Below are positions 52,911 through 63,031 of a stretch of 64,000 nt of DNA, piece by piece; position 1 is the stretch's first letter; each line of letters starts with the position of its first letter. The notes under the pieces are model-generated. The model made no database searches. It was not told where the DNA came from and worked only from the letters and a program-made list of their open reading frames with translations. The stretch comes from Isochrysis galbana. Its lineage: Eukaryota > Haptophyta > Isochrysidales > Isochrysidaceae. A program made the position numbers and the translations under genes. The DNA lies in assembly GCA_018136815.1 (NCBI GenBank), contig CM030941.1:1-64000 (forward strand), written 5' to 3'.

Positions 52911-54238
52911 TAGAGAGCTAGGGGTAGGCGGTTATGTCCCGTTCCGAAGCAAGACATTTGGGCAGGTTTGTGGGAAAGGGACATTTTCGCAATGTCCCAG
53001 GACATTTGGGCCCACCATGGGGGCGTTCGCGCGCGAAAATGGCGCGGGAGCTGCTTCTACCGTAATACTCGTAATCGTAATGTCGTTATAAAGTTCAAAG
53101 TTCCGCTCTTGGCCTCTATCAGATCAAGTGCAGGCGTCTGTGATGTTGCGCTACAACCGCAATGCGCGCCGCAACGAAGAAAGAAGGACCGCGTGCTAAT
53201 GTGTGAGCAAGTGTGAGGTGTGAGATGTGTGTCGATGTGTACGAGCCTATGTAATTAATAGTAATAACACTATACTAGCCAAAGCAGACCAAAAGCCAAA
53301 AGCGTTCAAATATCCCCATCCTTGCTAACACCTTTCGTTGTTCGTTGTCACCTACCTGGAGGTTTACTTGACTCAACTTGACACTTCACATGTTGAAACA
53401 CACACGTGGGAAAAACTATTGTTATAGTTTTAGCGATGGAGCGCGCGCCGACCGCTCCCACTTCCCAGCCCCCCGCCGCCACGACGCCCCACAGGGGCCG
53501 CCCCAAGCCGCCGGAGCCCAAGCGCTCGCAGGCTGTCCCCCTGACTGACAGCGACGTCGACATGATCCTCCACCCCTCCATCCTTCCCCCCGACTTCCTT
53601 CTCTCCGCTCGACTGCTCCGCCTTGCTGCCACTCGCCCTCCGACCTGCCTTGCTACCGTAGCTCCCTCCAAACCAGACACCCGTCTACCCTCCTTTCGTC
53701 GCATCCGCTCCCCTGTCTCTACTCTGACACCCTTTCCTTGCTCACCCACCCTCGCCCTGTCATCTCCCTTCCGCGCCTTTGCTCCACCCGAGGGCAAAAG
53801 TTGGTGAAGACGTGAAGACTAGCTAGCTCTACAGGCTTGGCCATGGACCATGCATGGGGAGAGCTAATAAGCATGTATGGGAGGGAAAGATTAATTGGTT
53901 TAGTTGGTGGGAAGCCCAGATTCTTGAACCTAAGCTATCCTTGAGGCACTAAAGGCCAGAGTCCTACGAATGCATGGAAATCGTAGGACGCGGTCCTACA
54001 ATGTAGGACGGAACCGGCTGACCGCTATACCACGGGCGAGCAATAGCAATAGTTGCCTTCCGGGAGGGGGAGGGCGGGGTGGCAGCTACATGAGTGCGCG
54101 ACTAGACATTTAGGCATGTCTAATGTCTAATGGACATTTCAGGGGACATTTGGGTGCAAAATTTGGATGTCCCGAGACATTTTTTGGGGACATTTGGGCA
54201 GAAAAAACGGGACATATCCGCCTACCCCTATAGAGAGC
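52911..54238. mobile_element. Non-autonomous hAT DNA transposon with 8-bp target duplication
   Basis: Terminal inverted repeats of about 26 bp: TAGGGGTAGGCGGTTATGTC from 52919 and its near-complement ending at 54230 (one substitution in the first 25). Both ends are flanked by TAGAGAGC (52911-52918 and 54231-54238), the 8-bp duplication characteristic of hAT. The TAGGGGT start is also typical. GGACATTTGGGC motifs repeat near both ends in both orientations, as transposase-binding subterminal sites do. The body (1,312 bp) lacks a transposase. A 124-codon frame from ATG 53436 has an AT-hook-like HRGRPKPPEPKR and may be a relic. Confidence 0.85.
53436..53807 (+). CDS. Short Pro-rich frame with AT-hook-like motif inside the hAT element
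   Basis: 123 codons from ATG 53436 to TGA 53805-53807. HRGRPKPPEPKR near residues 22-33 resembles an AT-hook (GRP core with basic flanks). The rest is Pro/Ser/Leu-rich. It has no dimerisation or DDE motif of hAT transposase. It may be a captured host exon, a transposase N-terminal relic, or chance. Confidence 0.25.
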   Translation: MERAPTAPTSQPPAATTPHRGRPKPPEPKRSQAVPLTDSDVDMILHPSILPPDFLLSARLLRLAATRPPTCLATVAPSKPDTRLPSFRRIRSPVSTLTPFPCSPTLALSSPFRAFAPPEGKSW

Positions 54239-55458
54239 CCGCAGACAAAGCTCGGGCAGGTCCTCCGGGTGCCCCCAACCAACGCCCCATCATCTTGCTC
54301 AGGCTCAGGATGGTGGCCTCCTTGTCCCACATGCTCTGCGACTCCAGCTTGGACACCTTGCCGGCTTTCAGCTCTGCCGCCGCGGAGAGAATGGCGCAAC
54401 GTGTGCGCGTCCTCTCATACATTCCGCGCCAGTGCTTGCGGTCGGCCTCGACACGGCGCAGCGCAGCCTCACACTCGAGAAGCCTCGCCTTGAGGCGATC
54501 CATCTCGATCTGTGCTGCGCTCGATGGGTCGCTCCGCATGGCCTCCCGGGTTGGAGCGGGAGGCCACAGAGGCACAGGCTGCTACCGTCTTTCGGGTGGT
54601 GAGTACAAACTAAGTAACGGGTTTAGTGGGAAAGGAGCGCAACAAACAAGATACTGTATATAACGAGGCGCATACAATGAAAAAAAGAGACAACGTCGGG
54701 ATGAAAGAAAGAGAGAGGGGAAAGAGAGCCGCGATGTGACAAGCTACCCGTCCATGTACAAAGTAAAAATGCGTTTACGTTTAAGGTTTGGTGCTCCACT
54801 CTTCTGTAACCAACAGTTTTTACATCCGTAGGAAACCAGAGCGATTCCCCCCTTTTAAGAGAATCATGGATGGTGTCTACGTATAGCGTTCTTGCAGAAC
54901 TCGAACTCTTTTACCAGAAAGGGCGATCGGCTCCGCAAGAGAGCGTGATGCCATCTCGATTCAGCGCCCGGCGGGCCCCGACGAGGGTCGGTGGTTGGTG
55001 GACCCCCCTTTTTTGCCACTGTGTAAGAGATATGAGACGGGGCAAGACATCGGATCATAGACATAGACATCGGATTCGGGGCGTTGGATAGGCCGGTGAG
55101 GTAGTGAGTAGTGAGCAGTGAGGTACCCGTACCAGTAATGAAGTCATGAATAGTGGATAGTATATAGTATTGAGTATTGTGGTGGCTGCTCGCTGCTAGT
55201 GCTAGCGCCTCGCGCCCTGCATGGTGGACATGACGGCGCCTCGCCCCAGCCCGGCCCGGCAGAACCAGGCGTCTAGCGCGTGTTTCCAGACCGCCTTTCT
55301 AGCGTTGAGATAGCACACCGTCTGGGGTGCTCCCCACTCCTCGATATTGATATTACATTTTAAGCGCACGCCACGGGGGCTTGGGCTTACCGTATGACTA
55401 AACATAGAACATAATAGTAGTACGTCGAAGCGTGTCAGAAATATCTCACGCTGGGCCG

Positions 55459-55914
55459 ATGTTGCTTGGAAGGCTCCCATGCAGCGTCTTGCCTGCTTTG
55501 GTGGCGGTGTGCGTACTGCAGCTTGACCCCATGCTGGGGGCACGAGCTGACGATGCGGTTGCAGCCGTGGAGGCCGCTCAGGAGCCATTCGTTCAGGCGC
55601 TGCTCGAGAAGACGGCCGCCAACCGGGAGCGGAATGACGCGGTAGTTCGGCAGAAGACGGAAGCAGCAGTGTACGCTTCTATTGCTGGAAGTGCAGGCAT
55701 CAAGAGGCAGATTGTCGGGCTGGATGGGAAGTACGTATACCTCGACCGCAAGGAGGTTGCTCGGCTCACTCGAAGGGGCGAGCTTGCGTGCGCGATGGAC
55801 GGCACCTGCCGCGTTGTTGAGCGCAGGGGCGCTCCGCTTCAGCTAGCGCTTCCGGAAGTGAAGCAGCTCAAGTGCGACGGAGTAGGTCGCAACTGTAGAT
55901 TCAGACCGACATAA
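55459..55914 (+). CDS. Small protein with signal peptide, possibly thylakoid-lumenal or secreted
   Basis: 151 codons from ATG 55459 to TAA 55914. Residues 1-28 look like a signal: a basic LLGRLPC start, hydrophobic VLPALVAVCVLQL, then GARA before DDAV, a plausible A-x-A cleavage site. I preferred this ATG over an upstream GTG because it starts the signal cleanly. The mature part is mostly helical and charged (LLEKTAANRERNDAVVRQKT), then a compact C-terminus with IVGLDGKYVYLDRKEVARLT and four Cys. In algae with complex plastids such A-x-A signals precede lumenal proteins, but the needed bipartite leader is not seen here. A further 5' exon is possible (GTACTGCAG at 55512-55520 resembles an acceptor). 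Family not recognised. Confidence 0.55.
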   Translation: MLLGRLPCSVLPALVAVCVLQLDPMLGARADDAVAAVEAAQEPFVQALLEKTAANRERNDAVVRQKTEAAVYASIAGSAGIKRQIVGLDGKYVYLDRKEVARLTRRGELACAMDGTCRVVERRGAPLQLALPEVKQLKCDGVGRNCRFRPT

Positions 55915-56864
55915 CCTCTACGGAAGTGGCTAGCTTCTATGGCGACGTGTGCTCGCCACGCAGCGCCCAGCGCCGTTCAAGGAAGAAAGCAGGGCACTTA
56001 TGTGCTCATGGGTTCCCCATCAGATGGTGTTAAGGTCGCGTTCCGCCGAAAGAGGATCAGATAAGTTTATTTTCGAAATACAAGTAAAATGTTAAGTCAC
56101 TAGTGTTTATTCTGTGTTTTTAGTAAAGTGGCATCGGGGTGAAGTTAATTTTATTTTTATTGCTTCTCTATTGTTTTAAGTTTTAAGCTACGCGCAATTT
56201 ACAATTTATCCATGCCTGGGAACCACGCGACCGATATCGATACCTCGACTTGTGCTGCGGCGCCGCGCCCCGTTTACATTAGTAAACGGGCGGAGTGAGA
56301 GACTGGCAACAGGCGGAGGAGCGGAGGGCATAACATCGATTGTTGTTATTGTATAAAATTATTCTTTTCTTTTTCTTAATCTTAATATAGCTGTTATGCA
56401 TGTCGCATGTCGACATGGCATGTCCTCTTTCGGTTCTTGTGAGTGTGAGGTCCTCAAAGACCCTCGTGTAGGATGTAGGTTAGGCCAGCTGTAGCTGTAG
56501 CAGTACCGTTAATGCGAAGGTCGCACGCCAGTACACCAATACTCAGCCAGCGCTCCTGTGCCGCGAACGCGCGAAACACACCATAGCACAGCCGCGCCTC
56601 GCAGAACGAAACAACACCCTTCGCCGAAGGAAACAACACTCTGCGCCGCACCCCTACATGAAGTACTTTGTCGGGAGCCCAAATGCATACGAGTTTGTTG
56701 TGGCTGCACACACCTTCGATTCTTGCTTCGGGCTGCTGAGAAGACCAACTCGAGCCGCTGAAGCGCTAAACCAGCATGCAAGACGTCCCAAACAGTCTAA
56801 TCGCCTCAATGATACCCGACCTCGCTTGCTCCCGCCACAATCTTCTGGAGCTTGCTCGTACGTG

Positions 56865-57560
56865 TCACATCATCGCCCTTGACGCGATCGCCGAAGACGT
56901 GGGAGGCATCAAGCGAGAACCAATTGTGACCTGGCGCACCGACTTGAGCCTGGCGGAAGAGAGGCACGCGAGCATCGCCAGCAACAGGGTCGTCGCTATA
57001 GTTAATGCCAAATGCATCGCCGCGGCAGCATTGGTGGCCTTGGAAGTCCAATCATCGCCAAAGTCGTCTTGCGCATCGTCGTCGAGTTCGCTCTGCACCT
57101 CATTGAAAAACGCCTGCAGTGCATCCGCCCTCTCTGTGAAGACGCCGACGGTGGGCACTCCTCCTGTCGTTGGCTGGCGCAGTATGTGGGCCGGCCCATA
57201 CCAAAGAAGCCACACTGTCTGGGTGAGGGCACACGCTGTGGCTGCGGTGGTGAACAGCCACACCAGCAGGGTGTCCGTGCGCGAGCGGTGAGCCGCAGGG
57301 ATAGCAAGCGAACCGACGACGACGGCCAGTGCAGCGACGGGCAGCGAAGGTGCAAATGGGTAATGGGCCGAAGCAAGAGAGAGGAAGAGCAGGATCCCCG
57401 AGAGTCCCTTGAAAAGGTGGGAGACGCCACCAGCAGCAGGGGAGGCCGGCTCCTGCGCGCAAAGTCGGTGCAGGGGGTGAGGTGCAGTCAGCGCAGCAAG
57501 GCCGCCGAGAGCAAGCAAGAGCCATGCGAGAAGGAATCCAAGATGCACATTTTGGCCCAT
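56865..57560 (-). CDS. Multi-span membrane protein, copy v of the tandem array
   Basis: 231 codons from ATG 57560. Five hydrophobic segments lie at about 8-26, 52-70, 74-91, 97-120 and 180-200. ALTQTVWLLW in the fourth resembles the D-x-x-W segment of its neighbours, with Gln in place of Asp. A strongly acidic loop (SELDDDAQDDFGDDW, about 157-171) separates segments four and five. The last residues after SARLKSV are poor, and a donor (GTGCGC) sits there, so a downstream exon may replace them. It is the last of the array in transcription order. Function unknown. Confidence 0.5.
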   Translation of the reverse strand: MGQNVHLGFLLAWLLLALGGLAALTAPHPLHRLCAQEPASPAAGGVSHLFKGLSGILLFLSLASAHYPFAPSLPVAALAVVVGSLAIPAAHRSRTDTLLVWLFTTAATACALTQTVWLLWYGPAHILRQPTTGGVPTVGVFTERADALQAFFNEVQSELDDDAQDDFGDDWTSKATNAAAAMHLALTIATTLLLAMLACLSSARLKSVRQVTIGSRLMPPTSSAIASRAMM

Positions 57561-57588
57561 GACCCTCCGAGGGGTCCATCCACTTGGA

Positions 57589-58154
57589 CTACCGCATACT
57601 CGGGTCGTACTCTTCTAGGGCGGGTATCATCGCCACCTGCACTGGAACCACAGTTGCTTTGAGGACTGCGACGCACGCGGCGGCGAGAATACAAAATGCG
57701 CCGATGGTTGTAGACGCGAGCACAAGGACTTCCGCATCGTGGCCAAGGTGCGCGATTGGCGTGAGGTCGCCGCGGAGCATACGGAGGAGATCGCGAAGTG
57801 TCAGGCCCTACGATGGGAAGGAGTGCAGTGAGCTCAGCCCTCCCGGGATTGACAAATGAGCTACTGCAGTTTGCGTGCATCAGGATGCGCGCCGCCCGAA
57901 TGCGTCATTCGCTCAGCCACGTGAGGGGCGCGCCGGTGGATGGAACTTTCCTGTGTCGACAACAGCCAAATCGCGTCCACCGCGGGGCATATCAAAAGCG
58001 TGGTAGCGGCGACAAGAAGCGGCGAACCGGCGCTCGCGGACTGGGCGACAGCCCACGCAGCCATGGCAGCTCCCGCGAGCGCAGGAGAAAGGTGGAGAGG
58101 CGACAAGAAAAGGGCTGCGAAGAAGATGAGGTGGAGGAGGAAGAAGCAACGCAT
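57589..58154 (-). CDS. Multi-span membrane protein, copy iv of the tandem array
   Basis: Proposed exons 58154-57921 and 57807-57589, joined in phase 0 across a GTGGCT...CGTAG intron of 113 bases; about 150 aa. Exon 1 has a hydrophobic start (FFLLHLIFFAALFL) and TTLLICPAVDAIWLLSTQ, the D-x-x-W signature. Exon 2 opens GLTLRDLLRMLRGDLTPI, close to DLLRGDFAPALEL of copy iii, and holds TTIGAFCILAAACVAVLKAT, the second signature (Leu-Lys after a small-residue helix). It ends at a TAG 57589. The start codon is uncertain because an earlier exon could precede it, as in copy iii. Confidence 0.5.
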
Positions 58155-58341
58155 TGACCATGCTGCGACGTTGAGAGGCGTGGCGGGGGCGTCTTTCGGT
58201 CAGGATAGATAGGATTCAAAGAAAGCGTGATGTGACGCCGCGCCGTCCATCGTGGTTGGCGTGCACGGCGGCTGTGGCGCGGACAGTCCATCCGGGAAAT
58301 CTCGCCCGATGGGGAGCCCGCTAGCCTCGCTTGCAGCTCAC

Positions 58342-59155
58342 CGGCCTCGGCGCGTCTCTGCCAGGCGACGAGCCTTGAGGCTGGCAGCCGGACGGACGCG
58401 TAGGCCTTGAGCAAGATGGGCGCTAGGATGAGCTTGGTCGTCGAGGCACCCAGGATGCACAGCAAGACGCAGAGCTGCGGCGCAGGGTCGCAGCAGCGGG
58501 TGGTAGGTGATAACCACGCGAGCGAAAAGGGAGCGGACGGGTGCTTTGCGGAGTGGGCGCACAAGGCGATCGACTGCGCGTCTCCAACGCCTCGTATTGT
58601 GTCTGCGTGCAGGTGTCCGTCGCAGCAAGGCATCGCCGCTCGCCCCCACCTGCGTGGCGGACAGCTCCAGTGCCGGTGCAAAGTCGCCCCGCAGCAAGTC
58701 GATAAGAGCAGAGCCAATGTCGGTGTCTGCGTGCCATGCTAGCCATACGCCGTCCAAAGCGAGAAGGCCCAAGACAAAGCCAAAGGCGCCGGAGAGCGCG
58801 GACTTTTTGAGCGACGAGCGAGCGCGGACGAGCTTACAGGCGTGGAGCCGACTGCGTGGGGACATCGGGCAAGATGTCAGCGCGTCTGCACCGCCACCTA
58901 CGCCACGGCGTGTGTACCGGGCACTAGAAATGTGCTTCTCGACCACACCCTGTCATCATGGTCGGGCGATTCAGAGGCGACTGAATCAGAGCGGCGTGGC
59001 GCCCATCCGCTTGGGGAGTTGTGGGTGGTCGCACACCATGCAAACAAGACCCAAACCGCAATGAGTGGCGTTGGGTCGCGCCGGGTGGAGGCTGAAACAA
59101 GCGAGAGGGCGAGAAGGATGTGCGCGAAGACCGCAGTGACATCTCCCCAAAACAT
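58342..59155 (-). CDS. Multi-span membrane protein, copy iii of the tandem array (3' end undefined)
   Basis: Exon A is 59155-59037 (MFWGDVTAVFAHILLALSLV..., two hydrophobic segments), exon B 58851-58650, exon C 58474-58342. Introns: 59036-58852 (GTGTGC...CGCAG) and 58649-58475 (GTGGGG...CGCAG). All junctions keep the frame. Exon B has LLALDGVWLAWHADTD (D-x-x-W signature) and LLRGDFAPALEL, and ends in ...ATQ. Exon C opens LCVLLCILGASTTKLILAPI (second signature). Copy ii has a phase-0 intron at the same Gln/Leu junction, good evidence of common descent. Coding beyond exon C is unclear, since a GTGAGC donor follows. Confidence 0.55.
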
Positions 59156-59193
59156 CTCCTGGGCGCAAGGGGGCCACCGCGCGGCGCGGTGAG

Positions 59194-59965
59194 TCACTTG
59201 CGGAGACAGCTTACGTACCACAACCTCACGGAAGACGAGGCGTTCAGAGGGCCGTGCTCATGGACGCGCCGAAGGTGCGTGCGGCGCGCCTTCTTCGTCG
59301 CATGCACGAGGATGTGCTCCGCCCCTGGGTTGAAGTGCGACCTGAACGACACGCCCCCATCCGAGAGTGCCGACGAGATGGCGCCCCCCTCCTCCTCCTC
59401 CTCCACTTCGTCCTCATCCTCACCTTCCATCCTGAGCCACCTTGGCAGTGCAGCGTGGCGAGAGGAGAGGGCGGTCCCCGCAGAGGAGAGCCAGTCGGAG
59501 CGAGGGGTGCAGAGGACAAGTGTGCACAGAGAGAGCGTCACGAGCTTGAGCGAGCACGAGAGCAGCACGAGGCACGCCGTTGCGAGCTGCAAGAGAGCAG
59601 GGGCAGTAAGAGCGCGGATAGGGAAATTAGAAAAGCAGCAGGCACGCCGGGCGGAATATGCTCTCCCCGGGATGCGCCGTGAGACGAGGCCGAGGCGCGC
59701 ACAGCCAAATCCCGCATGGCCTATTCTGCTTACTTGTGGCCTTGTGAGGTGGCTGGAGAGCGACTCCCCCAACTCAGCCGCGGCGCCTTGCAGACCAATA
59801 TCGCCAAGGCCCGTCGAGTTGAGCCACAACAAATCGAGCCCGAGGCAGACACCCAAATAGGCGGCTGCGGCGCCCAAAATGTCGTTTCGGCGCTCCAGGG
59901 CGCCCAGGATGACGAGCAAGCAAGCAAGGCTGCAAGGGCGGCAAGTGGCACGGGTGAAGGCGGTC
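59194..59965 (-). CDS. Multi-span membrane protein, copy ii of the tandem array (5' end undefined)
   Basis: The first recognisable exon ends at 59734 and includes LACLLVILGALERRND then LGVCLGLDLLWLNSTG (D-x-x-W signature). Its left end lies near 59965, where an acceptor-like CTAG or CGCAG occurs. A phase-0 intron 59733-59587 (GTAAGC...TTGCAG) leads to exon 59586-59194. That exon starts LATACLVLLSCSLKLVTLSL (second signature) and ends with a highly acidic tail (EGEDEDEVEEEEEGG) and a basic C-terminus. The first exon, with start codon, is not identified. Confidence 0.5.
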
Positions 59966-60115
59966 GGCTTGCTGCGGCGCTAGGCGCCTCACAAGGCGGC
60001 GGAGGAGTTCAAGAGTTTAGGGCGAGCGGGCCGAATCGACACATACGTGTGGCTGGAGCGAGGGGTGCGCCGCTTACACTGTGCGCCCTGTATCTATGGG
60101 ACAGCACAGGGCAAC

Positions 60116-61195
60116 TCACCATGTAGGGTCTCCGCCACCACGCGCGATTAATGTGAACATGCCCACAAGCAGCGTGCACGTGGCCAAGCCCGAGGCCCAC
60201 TTTGCGAGCGCAACGGGCGATTTGGCCCAGCCTGCCAGTGCTGCGGCCGGGCCGTGTCCATGCCGCGCTCGCAGCGCAGCATCCAGCCCTGGCAGTAGCA
60301 GCAGCACAACGAGCTTGAGGGTGGCGGATAGAGTGAGCAGGAAAGTGGGCAAGTAGAGGCCGTCCACGTTGAAGTTGGCGGTGAGCAGCTGGGACTGGCA
60401 GAGCAGATGGCCCGCGTGCGGATGCGCTGGCAAGCCCTCCTCATCCGCCATCGAGAGCGCGCGGCGAGCCGGTGCCGAGGGCGGCGATGCCGCTGGCGGA
60501 GGTGGAACGCTGCAGCTTGTGGCCGCCAACTCGATCTGCTCCCATGTGAGCCGGAGTGGACCTTGGGAGCAGAACCAGAAGGCGTCAGCGGCGTAGGAAA
60601 CCCAGAGGAGCAGTGCAACCGAGCGAATGATGTCCTGCGTATCGGCGGTCGGGTAGATGAGAGGGAGGGAGGGGAGAGCTGAGCGGCACATGGAATGAGC
60701 AGTGTGAAGGCAACGCCGGCCGGCCGGCCGCGTACGTACACGTGTTCCACTCCGCGTGCACACATGTGTGTGTGTTTGTGTGTGCGCGCGCGCGTTCGCA
60801 CGCGCGAATATGTCTCTGTTTCTTAGCCCCTGTGTGTGTGTCTATGTCTGTATGTATGTGTCTGTGTCTGCGTGTATGTCTGTGGAGTGCTTCTTCGCCG
60901 CCGGCGAGCGTGTCCTGTCTTGCTTCCTCTTCAGACCATGGCAGCTCACCCTGCGCTCGGAGTAGACGCCATACATGCCTGCGAGCGCGAGGGCGGCGAG
61001 CGCAGACGGCCTGGCGAACGCCTCGAGGGCCCCCAGGGCCACCAGAAGCTGGAGGAGAGAGGAGAGGACCGTCGCCCAGACCTTGGAGGCGCTCTTGGCC
61101 ACCACGTAGTCCCGCAGCTCGAGCGCGAGGGCGGAGCGCGTGGAAAGGGAAGCGGGAGGTGGTGGTGGGTCGTCGTGGTAGACGGAAGAGATCAT
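60116..61195 (-). CDS. Multi-span membrane protein, copy i of the tandem array
   Basis: Two exons: 61195-60950 (82 codons) and 60634-60116 (172 codons), joined in phase 0 across a 315-base intron (GTGAGC...CGCAG); 254 aa. Exon 1: Pro-rich start, then LQLLVALGALEAF and a second hydrophobic stretch. Exon 2: LLLWVSYAADAFWFCSQG (signature), a Pro/Ala-rich loop, LLTLSATLKLVVLLLLPGLD (second signature) and a last membrane segment (LATCTLLVGMFTLIA). It ends at TGA 60116-60118. The intron is full of TG and CG repeats. A G26 run (C26 on the coding strand) ends 5 bases upstream of the ATG, in a long CT-rich 5' region (61200-61540). It is the first copy in transcription order and the most complete model of the array. 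Confidence 0.6.
60757..60890. repeat. TG/CG dinucleotide repeat inside intron 1 of copy i
   Basis: TGTGTGTGTGTTTGTGTGTG, then a CGCGCG core, then more TG-rich repeats. Alternating purine-pyrimidine sequence of this kind can adopt Z-DNA. It lies within the 60635-60949 intron. Confidence 0.75.
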
Positions 61196-61200
61196 TTGGC

Positions 61201-61545
61201 GGGGGGGGGGGGGGGGGGGGGGGGGGAGGGAGGCGGCCGAGAGCGGGGAGAAGGGAGGAGGGGGAGGAGAGGGGAAGGGGGGGGGGGAAGCGGGTGGCCA
61301 GCGAGAATCTGTGGAAACTGAGTGTGTGGAGAGTCCCTTTTTCTATGTCTTTCGAGGAGGGAAAGAAGAGGGAGAGAAGAGGGAGAGAAGAGAGAGAGAA
61401 GAGGGAGAGAAGAGGGAGAGAGAGGGGGAAGGGAGGCACAGGAACACACAGGAGAAAAGGCGAGAGAGACAGAGGGAAGAAGGAGAGAGAGAGAGAGAGA
61501 GCGGGAGAGAGAGAGCGCGGGTGGAGGGCGGTGTGCCCTGAGAGG
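61201..61545. repeat. G26 homopolymer and GA-rich tract upstream of copy i
   Basis: A run of 26 G (61201-61226), then GGGA/GAGA repeats to about 61545. On the coding strand of copy i this is a pyrimidine-rich leader. Frames read through it are low-complexity artefacts. From 61550 to 63031 I find no gene; 61690-62160 holds more GA-rich stretches and 62200-63030 has no feature I can name. Confidence 0.8.
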
Positions 61546-63031
61546 GCAGGATTTTATAGTTGACCAGCTTGGGACGTGAGGATACAATTGGACACAAGAT
61601 GGAAGCAGGCTGGCTGTGGACAAGATGGTATAACAATAGTGAATCCTCAGAGCTGAGAAGAGGATAAAGTAGGGGTACTCCACGTGTTGCTGCTGCTGGC
61701 GAGGGGAGAGAGTGAAAAAGGAAGTAATGTAAAAGAGTGTTCTACGAGAGTAGAGAGAGAGTATATGTATATGGGTGTATTATTCAATTATTTGGAAGCA
61801 AGCAACAAGCAACCAGGAACCAGGCGTCTGTGTGTTCGAGAGAGACGAGGAGGAGGGAGGAGGAGCATTAGGCATTAGAGAAGAAGAGAGCGCGAGTGCG
61901 CGGGAACTAGATCTCTAGCTCTGGCTCTCGAGGGAAACAATAATATGAAGTAAGAAGTATAGTACTGCTCTGGAGCAGACAGTAGACAGTAGAAAGAGAG
62001 GAGGGGAAGCATTATACGAGCAGAATAAAGCTTTTGTGGCTTTTGGGGAGAGCAGAAGAATAAGAGAGCGAGAGCGAGAGAGACGAAAGGAAGACGGAAG
62101 GAAGGTCTGGGTCTAAAGTAGTTCACGCTGCAGAGGTCAAAAAATAGATAGGCGGTAGTTGCAGGCTGCATGAGAAATGAAAATGAGAAAGGAGTGGGAG
62201 TGGGAGTGAGCTGACCGGGCGAGGTCTTTAGGCACGCTCTTGTCGCTTTCGTCTTGCGTATTGATTGGCCGTTCCCGTTTGCCGCACTACCACCACAACT
62301 CGCACATGCGCATTATATTAAATATTAAATGGTGGAGAAGCTGTGGACATCGGACATCCATGAACCATGAACCATTATGAAGGCCTATAGTGTGATTTTT
62401 CGTAGATATTCAGCTACTAGCTGCGTGTCACCTTTCTCGAGCCCAAGGCGGGCAATTAGGCAATTCTATCCCGTGGCCTACGGCTGATTGCTGGTTGGCA
62501 CTCCAACTCTACTGTGTTGAGTGCCTATCTCGCTTGGCACTAGCGCTAGGGCTCCATATGCCAGAATGCAAAAGCGCCGCATGTACCCACGCAATTAGTT
62601 ATATTTGCCCCTGAGCCAAGAAAGGCCTCTTCCTCGCAACGGAGTCGAGACCTCTTACTCACCCTTTGAAAATATCCCCTTGAGGCTCGCTATGGACAAG
62701 CCTCCTCGTTGGTTTGCCATCTTCGCGTGGGAGGGCCGAGCCCGAGCCGCATCGCCTGGGGTGCAGCCATGATAAGGCGAGTATGTCAACTATGTTCACA
62801 AATCCAACCCGCGACTCCTCTGCACCCTTTCACAAGTTCACGTCTGTGGGCCACGCGTGAGCGACATGAAAATAGAGGATAGTCAACCTATGCAAGGTCC
62901 ACCGGAAAAGGCGATGTTGTTGCTGAGGCATTCGAAAGCCTCGATGGGCAGTTTCCGATGCCAGGTCAACCGGATGCTGTTAGGGCGGTGGCGCGGTGGC
63001 GAACTTCTGCATGATGGAGCACCCAACGTTT

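Larger units (their letters stand above)
52646..54575 (-). pseudogene. Unidentified gene split by a hAT element
   Basis: Two minus-strand coding parts flank the insertion. The upstream part (54575-54239) has a coiled coil (MDRLKARLLECEAALRRVEA) and ends in the target duplication. The downstream part (52918-52646) continues ALYKLRNAAGEPVHTG and FSAEKWTLVRLCYGLSWNIL to a stop at 52646. Across the excised insertion the frame agrees only if one base in the G5 run near 54265-54275 is wrong. That fits the indel pattern in this scaffold. No family is recognised. The 1.3-kb insertion would abolish the product unless spliced out. Confidence 0.5.

Noticed and set aside
55202-55588. 128-codon minus-strand frame overlapping the signal-peptide gene
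   Set aside because: Antisense to a better supported gene over half its length, without recognisable motif; a separate exon at 55210-55380 cannot be excluded.
56454-56711. 85-codon minus-strand frame ending GLTYILHEGL
   Set aside because: Plausible composition, but no splice link, motif or start context; left out of the features.
60742-61563. Plus-strand 273-codon Arg/Glu/Gly-rich frame
   Set aside because: Antisense of copy i exon 1, its intron and the CT leader; reads through TG and G26 repeats.
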